Below, one piece after another: positions 1 through 8,181 of a DNA stretch of 40,451 bases. The DNA is taken from contig JAAZJD010000008.1 of NCBI GenBank assembly GCA_012800525.1, forward strand, positions 1 to 40,451, given 5' to 3'. Source of the DNA: Clostridiales bacterium. GTDB lineage: Bacteria; Bacillota; Clostridia; Christensenellales; DTU072. How positions within the stretch are numbered: position 1 is the stretch's first letter; each line of letters opens with the position of its first letter. The position numbers and the translations under genes were made by a program. The notes under the pieces were generated by a model, which was given only the letters and a program-made list of their open reading frames with translations, made no database searches and was not told where the DNA came from.

Positions 1-75
1 AAATCTAAATAAGACCACATCTCCTTACTTTGAGGACATAGGTCTTTGCTTTCACATCTGATTTTGTTTTTTTAA
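1..75 (-). pseudogene. Decayed duplicate of the ychF 3' end
   Basis: Positions 1-66 align with 95-158, the last part of ychF, including identical stretches such as AAATCTAAATAAGA at the left end and CTGATTTTG at the right. The copies differ by substitutions and a net two-base length change, so the duplicate is out of frame and cannot encode the C-terminal TGS segment. It lies directly downstream of the intact gene in the direction of transcription. It may be a partial tandem duplication or the tail of a longer second copy beyond the window edge. Confidence 0.6.
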
Positions 76-85
76 TACAGTTAGG

Positions 86-1171
86 TTAAACATTAAATCT
101 AAATAAGACTACATCTCCCTCTTTAAACACATAGTCTTTGCCTTCACTTCTGATTTTGCCTTTTTCTTTAGCGGCTGTCCAGCTTCCAAGAGCTACAAGC
201 TCTTCCCAGTTTATGACTTCAGCACGAATAAAACCTTTTTCAAAATCAGTGTGGATTTTTCCAGCAGCTTGTGGAGCTTTAGTCCCAATAGGGATAGTCC
301 AAGCTCTTGTTTCTTTTTCACCTGCAGTTAAATAACTCATAAGACCAAGTAGAGTATATGACTTAGAGATTAGCTCATCTAAGCCAGAGGCACTTAGTCC
401 AAGTTCTTCTAAAAACATTTGCCTTTCTTCTTCAGTTAAACTTTGAAGATCTGCTTCATTTTGAGCACATAAAGCGACCACTTCATTACCCTCTTTGCTA
501 GCAAATTCTTTTACTCTTTGTACATATTCATTTTCAGGATTATCGGAGTCTGAAATATTTGCTACATACAAAACTTTTTTATTTGTAAGTAGGAAGCAAT
601 CATCTATAATTTCTTTCTCTTCTTCTGATAGTTTTACACTTCTTGCACCATTCATTTGCTCTAGTGCCTTATAAACTTTTTCCATTGCTTCATATTCTCT
701 AAAATACTTCTTATCTCCGCTTTTCATTGCAGTTTTAGTTTTATCCATTCTGCGAGTTAAGGTTTCCAAATCTGCTAGACAGAGCTCCATATTTATTGTT
801 TCAATATCTCTAATTGGATCGACATCGCCATCTACATGGGTGATGTTGTCATTTTTAAAACATCTAACTACATGAACGATAGCATCAACTTCTCTTATAT
901 GTGACAGGAACTTGTTTCCAAGACCTTCACCTTTGCTTGCGCCTTTAACTAAACCTGCAATATCAAAAAATTCAATTGTTGCATGAATGATTTTTTTGCT
1001 GTTAAAAAGCTCTCCAAGTTTATATAGTCTATCATCTGGTACAGGGACCATTCCGACATTTGGTTCTATAGTGCAAAAGGGGTAGTTTGCTACAGCTGCT
1101 CCAGCCTTTGTTAAAGCATTAAAGAGTGTGCTTTTCCCAACATTTGGCAATCCTACTATTCCTAATTTCAT
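86..1171 (-). CDS. ychF: Redox-regulated P-loop ATPase YchF (Obg family)
   Basis: Full-length YchF of 361 residues. The family comprises cytosolic P-loop NTPases that prefer ATP over GTP, associate with ribosomes and act in translation and stress response. Visible: G1 loop GLPNVGKS at residues 7-14, the DIAGLVKGASKGEGLGNKF switch region near 69-87, and a C-terminal TGS-type domain ending in GDVVLFRFNV. The nucleotide-specificity motif, usually NxxE, reads NISD here, a conservative change. The ATG is preceded by an AAGGA-type ribosome binding site. It starts 18 bases after the sigma factor gene stops, so it is probably the last gene of the mrnC-rlmB-sigH transcript. The gene is not normally part of that operon in Bacillus. 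Confidence 0.95.
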   Translation of the reverse strand: MKLGIVGLPNVGKSTLFNALTKAGAAVANYPFCTIEPNVGMVPVPDDRLYKLGELFNSKKIIHATIEFFDIAGLVKGASKGEGLGNKFLSHIREVDAIVHVVRCFKNDNITHVDGDVDPIRDIETINMELCLADLETLTRRMDKTKTAMKSGDKKYFREYEAMEKVYKALEQMNGARSVKLSEEEKEIIDDCFLLTNKKVLYVANISDSDNPENEYVQRVKEFASKEGNEVVALCAQNEADLQSLTEEERQMFLEELGLSASGLDELISKSYTLLGLMSYLTAGEKETRAWTIPIGTKAPQAAGKIHTDFEKGFIRAEVINWEELVALGSWTAAKEKGKIRSEGKDYVFKEGDVVLFRFNV

Positions 1172-1189
1172 TTTCTTTATTTCCTTATA

Positions 1190-1879
1190 TTATTCTTTTT
1201 TAATGATAGCGTTATTTTTTAAAAGTCTTTCTCGAATTTCTTTAATTTTGTCGTTATTTTTTAGTTTTTCCCTAGCTTTTCTAAGGGCATTATCTACTTG
1301 TTTTTCGGTTATATTTAGTGCATCTGCAATTTCTTTATATGAGTTGCCATTTGTAAAAAGTTCAAAAACATTTCTTTCTCGCTCAGACAATGTGTTTTTA
1401 AAAATATTTTCTATTTTTTCTAGATCTTCTTCGTGGATTAGTTTACCAGTAAAATTAATTGTAGTAAAAAAGATTTCATCGCCATCATCTTTGTCATCAT
1501 TGTTATTATTTTTCTTTTTTTCATACGTATTAAATCTACTTGTTGGAGCTTTTTGCTCTTTTTTAAACCAGTCTAACATTGCATTTTTAATGCATTTTTG
1601 TGCAAAATAAAAAAAACTTTGATTTTTTGTTTTATCATAAGCTTCAATAGCCCGTAGTACAGCTAGCCTTCCTTCTTGTTGAAGGTCTTGTTTTTCTGAT
1701 TCATCTATTTTGCAAGAAGAAGTTGCTGTTAAATTGCTAAGCTCCTGATAAATTAAATTTTCATAATTTTCAATTAAGCGATTTTGTGCCTCACGTGAAC
1801 CTTGTTTTGCTTTTTTTAGAAAATCTTCAAGTTCTTTTGAACTTAATGGTTGTCTTTCTTTCTCTTTCTTTTTACTCAA
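1190..1879 (-). CDS. sigH: SigH-like RNA polymerase sigma factor
   Basis: 229-residue sigma-70 family protein. Region 2 is around residues 60-110, with DLQQEGRLAVLRAIEAYD and AQKCIKNAMLDWF. A low-complexity Asn/Asp insert (NNNNDDKDDGDE) follows. Region 4 is around 165-210, with LSERERNVFELF and the helix-turn-helix YKEIADALNITEKQVDNAL. In Bacillus, sigH lies just downstream of mrnC-rlmB-yacP and controls the transition to stationary phase and sporulation; the same order here, without yacP, supports the name. The start codon is TTG, chosen because AAAGGAG (1888-1894 on the complement) sits eight bases upstream and overlaps the rlmB stop, suggesting translational coupling. The regulon cannot be seen. 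A generic stationary-phase sigma factor is the alternative. Confidence 0.8.
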   Translation of the reverse strand: MSKKKEKERQPLSSKELEDFLKKAKQGSREAQNRLIENYENLIYQELSNLTATSSCKIDESEKQDLQQEGRLAVLRAIEAYDKTKNQSFFYFAQKCIKNAMLDWFKKEQKAPTSRFNTYEKKKNNNNDDKDDGDEIFFTTINFTGKLIHEEDLEKIENIFKNTLSERERNVFELFTNGNSYKEIADALNITEKQVDNALRKAREKLKNNDKIKEIRERLLKNNAIIKKE

Positions 1880-1892
1880 AAATATAACTCCT

Positions 1893-2603
1893 TTATATCC
1901 TTTGCCTTACGGCTTCATACAAAACTATACCAGCTGCCACTGATGCATTTAGTGAGTTGATTTTTCCAAGTTGGGGAAGGGAAATAACACCATCTGCAAG
2001 CTTTTTAGTCAAAGCTTTTACGCCAAGGCCTTCACCACCTATGACTATAGCGACATCGCCATCAAGATTTGCATCATATATTAAATCGCCTTCCATATCA
2101 GTAGCAAAGACTGTTATAAATCTATCTTGCAGTTCTCGTATAGTGTCATTGATATTTGTAACTTTCGCTATTTTAACATGAGCAGTAGCGCCTGCAGATG
2201 TTTTAATAACTGTATCATTTACAGTGACACTTCTATGTCTTGGTATTACAACTCCAGTGGCACCTGCACAATCTGCTACTCTAATTATAGCACCTAAATT
2301 ATGAGGATCTTGAACGCCATCAAGTAGCAAAATTAAATGTGGTTTTTCATTTTGAGCTAAGATTTCATCTAGCGTAAAGTATTTATAGTCTGTAATTTCA
2401 GCAAGGACCTTTTGCACCTTCATTTTAGCCATCGCTTCAAGTTCTTCTTTTTCTAAATAGAATATGCGAATTTTTCTTTCTTTTGCAATGGCAGAAATCT
2501 TTCTTAGTTTTTCTGAAAAAGCACCTTTTTCAATATATATCTTTTCTATTGTTGTACCAGCATCTAAAGCTTCTTGTACTGCATTAAATCCATTTATTAA
2601 CAT
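1893..2603 (-). CDS. rlmB: 23S rRNA 2'-O-ribose methyltransferase (RlmB/TrmH family)
   Basis: 236-residue SpoU-class methyltransferase. RlmB transfers a methyl group from S-adenosylmethionine to the 2'-OH of a guanosine in the peptidyl-transferase region of 23S rRNA. A short N-terminal substrate-binding domain begins LINGFNAVQEAL. The three SPOUT knot motifs are present: LDGVQDPHNLGAIIRVAD (motif 1), VIGGEGLGV (motif 2) and LPQLGKINSLNASVAAGI (motif 3). The ATG has an AGAGGAA ribosome binding site. Its place between mrnC and sigH is the conserved Bacillota arrangement. Family membership is certain; the exact modified base is inferred from orthology. Confidence 0.92.
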   Translation of the reverse strand: MLINGFNAVQEALDAGTTIEKIYIEKGAFSEKLRKISAIAKERKIRIFYLEKEELEAMAKMKVQKVLAEITDYKYFTLDEILAQNEKPHLILLLDGVQDPHNLGAIIRVADCAGATGVVIPRHRSVTVNDTVIKTSAGATAHVKIAKVTNINDTIRELQDRFITVFATDMEGDLIYDANLDGDVAIVIGGEGLGVKALTKKLADGVISLPQLGKINSLNASVAAGIVLYEAVRQRI

Positions 2604-2755
2604 ATTATATTCCTCTTATTTTTATAAATTTTGATTGTCGTGTTCTGCTTAGCATGTAAGCTATTGATTAATATATCATACAATGCAAAGAGATTATTAA
2701 TTTTTTTAGTTGCTATTAACGATATGTCTTTTAGAAGGTTAATGCAAATTACAGT

Positions 2756-3190
2756 CTACTCGACACAAGGCGGGTTATTTAATTCATATGCCTTTTCTAA
2801 AAGTTCTTTTAATCTATCATGGTTTCCTATAAGGTATAAAAATCCAATAAGGCCTTCAAAGCCAGATGCAATATTATAATCAGCAGAATCTGCATTTTTA
2901 GACTTGCTGGGTTTTGTCACATTTCTTGATCTTTTATATACCATAATTTCAAGTTCATTTAGTCCATCAATTATAGCTTTTATAGCCTTTGCTTGTGCTT
3001 TTGCACAAACTTCTTTAGCAACTTTTCTATGTAGTGTACCCGTAGTGTAATCATGCATATCCGAAACCTTAGTTCTTGAGTATAGTGTTTGAACAGCATC
3101 TCCAATGAAGGCTAAAACATTGGCATTTTTTTGCAAAGCCTCAGCTTCAGAAATTGGTGTTGGGTTTATTGGTAAATAATCTTTTTCCAT
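2756..3190 (-). CDS. mrnC: Mini-ribonuclease III
   Basis: 144-residue RNase III catalytic domain without a double-stranded-RNA-binding domain, the layout of Mini-III, which matures 23S rRNA ends in Bacillota. The signature LAFIGDAVQTLYSR carries the metal-binding Asp31, and ASGFEGLIGFLYL carries Glu112. The genomic place upstream of rlmB and sigH agrees with the family (in Bacillus, cysS-mrnC-rlmB-yacP-sigH). The 152-base gap to rlmB holds no gene. No ribosome binding site is visible before the ATG, and the predicted -10 box lies so close that the transcript may be leaderless. Confidence 0.92.
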   Translation of the reverse strand: MEKDYLPINPTPISEAEALQKNANVLAFIGDAVQTLYSRTKVSDMHDYTTGTLHRKVAKEVCAKAQAKAIKAIIDGLNELEIMVYKRSRNVTKPSKSKNADSADYNIASGFEGLIGFLYLIGNHDRLKELLEKAYELNNPPCVE

Positions 3191-3197
3191 ATAGTTT

Positions 3198-3226
3198 ATT
3201 ATATATCACAAGACCTTTTTTGTATA
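3198..3226 (-). promoter_or_regulatory. Predicted promoter of the mrnC-rlmB-sigH-ychF run
   Basis: On the complement, TATACA (3221-3226) and a perfect TATAAT (3198-3203) are separated by 17 bases. Seven bases separate the -10 box from the mrnC ATG at 3190, which puts the expected transcription start at or next to the A of the start codon. Confidence 0.45.
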
Positions 3227-3460
3227 CAAAAGAGCAATCTTACAGGTCATATTTAGACCTAACATTAGACTTAACAATTATTAGATTTATGGTTTTAATA
3301 TTGAGTTTTTCCCAAATGTTATATAAAATTGCACAGAATAATTTTTATAAAAGTTTAGACTAGGATATAAAACATGTTAAAAATGGAGTTATGATATGGC
3401 GACCTGTAAATTAGTCATTGGTACAATTCTTATGTTGGATAACTATTTTTTGGTTTAGTT

Positions 3461-3838
3461 CTATTGAAGATGTTTGTGAATCCATTGGAGAAGAGTAGAG
3501 GTATCTGCATTTCCTTTAGCGACACTTAAGATTATGTTAATGAGATCATCTTGTGTGTATTCCAGCTCGACATTATTTAAAGAAAGGAAAATTAACATTA
3601 CATGAGCTGCAATTCGTTTGTTGCCATCAAAAAAAGGATGATTTGCCACAAGTCCATAGCAAAGCCTTGCGGCTTTTTGCAAAATGGAAGGATATAATTC
3701 AGCCCCTTCAAATGTTACAAAGGGAGATTTGAGAGCAGACTCAAGTAGCCCTTCATCGCGAATCCCGCTCATACCACCAGTTTCTTTTATAAGTTGCTGA
3801 TGAAGTAGTATAACTTGCTCTTTACTTAAACCAATCAT
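3461..3838 (-). CDS. doc: Doc toxin (Fic-fold kinase, death-on-curing)
   Basis: 125-residue Doc-type Fic protein. The core motif HPFFDGNKR (residues 67-75) has the Lys that separates Doc kinases from AMP-transferring Fic proteins, which have GNGR. Doc of phage P1 phosphorylates EF-Tu and stops translation; the substrate here is inferred. The upstream antitoxin gene overlaps it by four bases (ATGA), the usual translational coupling of toxin-antitoxin pairs. The C-terminus ends normally, so the gene appears intact. No terminator is visible in the 97 bases after it. Confidence 0.92.
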   Translation of the reverse strand: MIGLSKEQVILLHQQLIKETGGMSGIRDEGLLESALKSPFVTFEGAELYPSILQKAARLCYGLVANHPFFDGNKRIAAHVMLIFLSLNNVELEYTQDDLINIILSVAKGNADTSTLLQWIHKHLQ

Positions 3839-4077
3839 TTTGCAAGTTCTAGATAAGCTTTGCGATTCTTATCCATAAAGCGGTTTGATAAGGTCAAAAT
3901 ATCCTCATTTGAGGCAAGTTTCTCTTCTTCAAGTTGCTTAAACTCTATGACAACATAGCGAGGTGCATTATTTTTTACAATGACAGCTATGCCCTTCTCA
4001 TCTACGAGTTTTGCTACTTTGGAGAAGTTTTGATTTGCTTCAGTCATAGATACAACCATATTAGTATTAATATTCAT
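3835..4077 (-). CDS. phd: Phd/YefM antitoxin
   Basis: 80-residue antitoxin. The N-terminal Phd/YefM DNA-binding fold is seen in VVSMTEANQNFSKVAKLVD and in IAVIVKNNAPRYVVIE. The C-terminal part after residue 50 (LEEEKLASNEDILTLSNRF) is charged and probably helical, the part that in P1 Phd folds on Doc and blocks it. ATG is preceded by a strong AGGAGGT site (4085-4091 on the complement). It is expected to repress its own promoter with Doc as corepressor. Confidence 0.9.
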   Translation of the reverse strand: MNINTNMVVSMTEANQNFSKVAKLVDEKGIAVIVKNNAPRYVVIEFKQLEEEKLASNEDILTLSNRFMDKNRKAYLELAK

Positions 4078-4097
4078 AATTATTACCTCCTGCTATT

Positions 4098-4136
4098 ATT
4101 ATAAAACAAAAAATAGGATGAATACAACCTATTTTT
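4098..4136 (-). promoter_or_regulatory. phd-doc promoter with palindromic operator
   Basis: On the complement, TTGTAT (4122-4127) and TATAAT (4098-4103) are spaced 18 bases apart. A perfect 9-bp inverted repeat, AAAAATAGG at 4109-4117 and CCTATTTTT at 4128-4136 as read on the plus strand, brackets the -35 box and lies partly in the spacer. This is where a Phd repressor would occlude RNA polymerase. Confidence 0.65.
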
Positions 4137-4217
4137 CTAGAGTGGCGGATTTATTCAGTCAATTATTTCCGAATTTAACTCATTTTTGCAAATTTACATA
4201 AAATGCAGAAATCCCTC

Positions 4218-4246
4218 TTGACAAAGCAGTGGGGTAAAATTGAATA
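4218..4246 (+). promoter_or_regulatory. Predicted promoter for the zinc-ribbon gene
   Basis: A perfect TTGACA at 4218-4223 is followed after 17 bases by the weak -10 candidate TGAATA (4241-4246), about 45 bases before the start codon at 4291. Confidence 0.4.
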
Positions 4247-4290
4247 AAAGAAGAGAAAATGAGTAATTTTAGCTCGAGAGGAGGATTTTT

Positions 4291-4566
4291 ATGAAGTATT
4301 GTGAAGAATGTGGTGTGCTAATGTTTGACGATGATAAGAAATGTTCGAAGTGCAATTATATTGTAAAAGAAGCTACAAGCACTGAAAAAGAAGATAATTT
4401 TCAAAATGTTACGAAAGAACAAGAAGTTGTGGAGGCAGAAGAAAACTATAACATATCTAATGGAAATGTTATGACAGGTAATTCATACGATAATTATGCC
4501 ACAATGTACAGACCGCAAGAATTTAAGGCAAACTACGATTATGTTTTAAAAAATCAAAAACATTAA
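4291..4566 (+). CDS. Small zinc-ribbon protein
   Basis: 91 residues. The N-terminus has a zinc ribbon with CEEC (residues 4-7) and CSKC (18-21), a typical structural zinc site. The rest is acidic, low in hydrophobic residues, and has no membrane segment. Many Clostridia have a similar N-terminal ribbon joined by a charged linker to a transmembrane domain, so this may be a shortened relative. The ribosome binding site GAGGAGGA just upstream is very strong and fixes the ATG. A weak hairpin (AACAAT / ATTGTT at about 4573-4594) follows. Function unknown. Confidence 0.7.
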   Translation: MKYCEECGVLMFDDDKKCSKCNYIVKEATSTEKEDNFQNVTKEQEVVEAEENYNISNGNVMTGNSYDNYATMYRPQEFKANYDYVLKNQKH

Positions 4567-4789
4567 GGAACAATAACTTTTTTCATTGTTTTAGAGATTT
4601 CTTTTGCTAGGATTGTTGTGAGTTCTCTTTTTTTATTAAGAAAGTCCCTTTTTATATGCAAGTCCATATGCTTGACTTTTATGCTGCAGAAGGAATATGT
4701 TAGAGAGAGATTAAAAGGGAATGAGCATTTCTTTTTTGAAATAATGTATATAATCTCAAACGCAAAAATATAGAGGATACTAGCTTTTT

Positions 4790-7744
4790 ATGAAAAAGAA
4801 AAACATTTTTACTGTAGTAGCTTTAATATTATCACTTGTTTTTTTAGCATTTGTTTTAATTTCTTGTGGAGAGGAAAAAACACCTAGTAATGAAACTGAT
4901 AATGGTCTTTTGGGAACATATTTTTATGAAAGAGAAGATTTTTCTTTAGATAACTTAGCTTGGATTGAGATTGTTAATAATAATCAATGGAAAGATTCAA
5001 AAGGGAAAGAAGGGACTTACACAGTTTCTGGTAGTGCCGTTACTTTTTATTTAGGTGGTGAAGAATTTTTAAATGGTGTAATTGATAATGGTGTATTGGA
5101 AGTAAATTATATTACATATAGAAAAGAAGCCAGGACTGAAGAAAAAGAAAATCCTAACACTACTGATACAAGCGATAGGGCAACAATAACAGGGCTAAAA
5201 AATATAAATGTAGAAGCATTTAACATTGATGGATTTAATATATATTTTGAAGTGAGCCCGGAGACAAATAAATTAGATTTTTATAATAATTTTGAGTATA
5301 AAACAGGTGGCACTTATTGTGACTTTTATTCAGACTCAGATTATACTGCAAAAATTTCACAAATTGTAGCACTTGAAGATGGCGAGAATGTCTTTTATAT
5401 CAAAGTAACTACAAATGAAGGTGACCCAAGATATGGAAAGTCTTGTTACAACAAATATACATTAACTATATATAAAAAGATTTATGCAACAATTACATAT
5501 CTAAACGAAGATGGTAGTTTTTATGCGAAAGAAGAAAAAGTTTTAGAAGGTACTGTTTTAAAAAATGGTAAAGAGATTTCTCGTATGGGTTACACATTTA
5601 ATGGCTGGAAAGAGGAAAATGCTACAAATGTTTTTGATTTTACTGCTCCAATAAAAAAAGACACAACATTATACGCAAGTTGGACTGCAAATAAATACAC
5701 TGTTACTCTTGATGCAAAAGGCGGAAAAGTTTCTAAAAACACATGGACAGTGACCATGGATGAACCTTTTTCTTTTCCAGTTGCAACGGATAAATTCGAG
5801 CATAACTTTGGCGGATGGTGTAAATGGCCTGATGGCGATACGCCATATACATATGCAGATGGTAAAGGTAGGGTCCCCAAATGGACAACACCTAGCCATA
5901 TGACTTTATATGCTAAATGGATCCCTAATCAATATAAGGTAACTTTAAACAATACTAATCCCGATGCTGGCACTTTATCTGGTGGTGGCAATAAAGATTA
6001 TGGTAGTGAAGTGACCATCAAAGCTAAAAGAAATAAAGGTTATGTGTTAATTGGTTTATATGATGAAAATGAAACGAAGGTGTCGACTGATGCTAATTTA
6101 ACATATACATTTACTATGTCTAACAAGCCTAAAACCTTTAAAGCAATATGGGAAATAGGAGTATATACCATCACTTACGATCCACAAGATGGTTATATCG
6201 CTCTAAATAGTTTTTCAATTAAATATGGGGACACTTATTCGCTAGAAAAACCCATACCAACTGAAGCATTAAAAGGATATGAATTTATCTATTGGCGATA
6301 TGATGGATGGAGACGTATAGCACTTACTGGTAATTGGCAAGATGAGGGAGATTCTACTTTAGTAGCTGAATGGAGTCCTATTACATACAATATTACATAT
6401 GACTTAGCTGGCGGAAATGTTTCGTCTCAAAATCGAACAACTTATACAGTTGAAACTCCTAATTTTACCTTGAATAATCCAATAAAACCTGGATATACAT
6501 TTATAGGTTGGTCAGGTACGGATATAGAGGGCGAATCTACAACTGTGGAAATACAAAAAGGCAGCATAGGGGTTAGATCATATATCGCAAATTGGGTACC
6601 GACTACTTGTAGAGTAACCTTTGATGCTAATTCAGGAAACAGTACACATGGCGCACAAGATATAACTACAGGAGATAGCATATCAAGTGCAAAAGCATTC
6701 CCAGTAGCTACTCATAGTAATTTAAATATGAAGTTTATGGGTTGGTATAACTCTAAAACTGGTGGTAAAAAAATAACAGATAGTCAAGGCAATGGTTTAC
6801 ATATATGGAATGCAGATAATACAAATACTACTGAAGAACTTTGGTTTAGTGAAGGCGAAGAAATAACTCTTTATGCAAGATGGTTTGATTCAAGCACTAA
6901 GCCGTTATTTACAAGAATAGATGCCGCTGGGAATGAAGACCCTACAGGCGACTACATACTATTTGGTGAGTATCCACAAACAATTAAAGCAAATGATGTT
7001 GAAGTAACAACGGAAAAAGATGTCAATGATAGATATTATCTAGGAAAAGATAATTCGTATTATGCAAAAGTATCTGCAGTACCATATGATAAAAATTGTA
7101 GGTTTTCAAATAATGAATATATCAATAATGGTAGAGTTTATTTTTTCAAGGTAGAGCCTGTCAAATGGAGAATACTTACTTTAACTAATGGTGATAAAAA
7201 TGCACTATTACTATGTGAAAGTATAATTGCAAACAAGAGATATAATGATTGGTCTGAAGGCATGCAAAATGGAGTATATGCTAATAATTACAGAGAAAGT
7301 GAAATAAGCGATTGGCTAAATAATGAACTTTGTAATACAATGTTTTCCCTTGAGCAAAAAGATAAAATTTCAGAAGAGTCTGTAGATAATCGCGCTAGTA
7401 CCACTGGATATGACCCTAATCAATATGCCGACGATAACCCATATGATAGTAGACGTATATTCTTAGCTAGTTATTGTGAAGTTACAGAAGCTCATTATGG
7501 TCTTAGCGCTACAAGTTCAAGACGCAGAGTCGCAAGTGACTATAGTAGGGCAACAGGAGTGCAGATTGAATCAGATAGTAGTGCAGGTTATGGTCGTTGG
7601 TGGCTGCGTTCTCCTCACTATTTTTATAGCGATAGAGTGCGCTTTGTTGGTTTTGAAGGAACAGTTGATGGGGAAGCTGATGTTAAATATGCTGTTGCTA
7701 AAGATATAGGTGTAGTTCCAGCTTTACGACTTAAGCTAGAATAG
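4790..7744 (+). CDS. Surface lipoprotein with InlB-type repeats and a DUF6273-like domain
   Basis: 984 residues. The signal peptide ends in lipobox LISC (Cys26), so it should be lipid-anchored outside the membrane. A beta-sandwich segment (cadherin-like, about 125-230, with EDGENVFYIKV) follows. Then come about six beta-rich InlB B-type repeats (about 235-700), marked by GYTFNGW, TLYASW, GYTFIGW and TLYARW. The C-terminal 280 residues resemble DUF6273: DYILFGEYPQT, FFKVEPVKWRIL, LLLCESIIANKRYN, SDWLN and GRWWLRSP. Two paralogues follow at 13970 and 16855. Such proteins are presumed surface ligand-binding or adhesion factors; no ligand is known here. A GAGGA site precedes the ATG at a long spacing. 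Confidence 0.85.
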   Translation: MKKKNIFTVVALILSLVFLAFVLISCGEEKTPSNETDNGLLGTYFYEREDFSLDNLAWIEIVNNNQWKDSKGKEGTYTVSGSAVTFYLGGEEFLNGVIDNGVLEVNYITYRKEARTEEKENPNTTDTSDRATITGLKNINVEAFNIDGFNIYFEVSPETNKLDFYNNFEYKTGGTYCDFYSDSDYTAKISQIVALEDGENVFYIKVTTNEGDPRYGKSCYNKYTLTIYKKIYATITYLNEDGSFYAKEEKVLEGTVLKNGKEISRMGYTFNGWKEENATNVFDFTAPIKKDTTLYASWTANKYTVTLDAKGGKVSKNTWTVTMDEPFSFPVATDKFEHNFGGWCKWPDGDTPYTYADGKGRVPKWTTPSHMTLYAKWIPNQYKVTLNNTNPDAGTLSGGGNKDYGSEVTIKAKRNKGYVLIGLYDENETKVSTDANLTYTFTMSNKPKTFKAIWEIGVYTITYDPQDGYIALNSFSIKYGDTYSLEKPIPTEALKGYEFIYWRYDGWRRIALTGNWQDEGDSTLVAEWSPITYNITYDLAGGNVSSQNRTTYTVETPNFTLNNPIKPGYTFIGWSGTDIEGESTTVEIQKGSIGVRSYIANWVPTTCRVTFDANSGNSTHGAQDITTGDSISSAKAFPVATHSNLNMKFMGWYNSKTGGKKITDSQGNGLHIWNADNTNTTEELWFSEGEEITLYARWFDSSTKPLFTRIDAAGNEDPTGDYILFGEYPQTIKANDVEVTTEKDVNDRYYLGKDNSYYAKVSAVPYDKNCRFSNNEYINNGRVYFFKVEPVKWRILTLTNGDKNALLLCESIIANKRYNDWSEGMQNGVYANNYRESEISDWLNNELCNTMFSLEQKDKISEESVDNRASTTGYDPNQYADDNPYDSRRIFLASYCEVTEAHYGLSATSSRRRVASDYSRATGVQIESDSSAGYGRWWLRSPHYFYSDRVRFVGFEGTVDGEADVKYAVAKDIGVVPALRLKLE

Positions 7745-7795
7745 TAAAGACTCATTTAGTAAAGTGCAATTTAAGATAATATGGAGAAATAAACG

Positions 7796-8095
7796 ATGAA
7801 AAGGGTTAGAGGAAAGGAATATAAAGTTTTATTGGAACTAGGTTTAATGGAACCTATTTCAAAATCTCAATATGATGATAAAAGCGATAATCAATTAGAA
7901 GTTACGATATATAAATATGGCGGTCAAGAAGTTTTATATTATCAATTTGTTGAAAATTTCGAGAGAGAACTAGATTTAAGAACAAAGCTTCATGGTTATA
8001 AGTATCAAAAAACCACAGCTATCGCCACGACAATCGTGGCAATAATATCAGTTATTTCCATCATTGGAGCTTTAATTGCTTGGATTATTATTTAA
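7796..8095 (+). CDS. Small single-pass membrane protein, unknown
   Basis: 99 residues. The N-terminal two thirds are soluble and charged (KRVRGKEYKVLLELGLMEP; YKYGGQEVLYYQFVENF). The last 25 residues form one strongly hydrophobic helix (ATTIVAIISVISIIGAL), so it should be tail-anchored or have its N-terminus in the cytosol. It begins 51 bases after the repeat lipoprotein stops, with a GGAGA ribosome binding site, so the two may be cotranscribed. I do not recognise a family. Confidence 0.6.
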   Translation: MKRVRGKEYKVLLELGLMEPISKSQYDDKSDNQLEVTIYKYGGQEVLYYQFVENFERELDLRTKLHGYKYQKTTAIATTIVAIISVISIIGALIAWIII

Positions 8096-8181
8096 GATGT
8101 CAAAATTTTTACAAGCCTTTTCCAAATAGTTTTAAAACTAAAGATTTGAAAATATGTTTTAGGGTTATGCAGGTTAAATAA

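Noticed and set aside
2631-2879. Plus-strand frame in the mrnC-rlmB gap
   Set aside because: It overlaps mrnC antisense, has no ribosome site and no coding-like composition.
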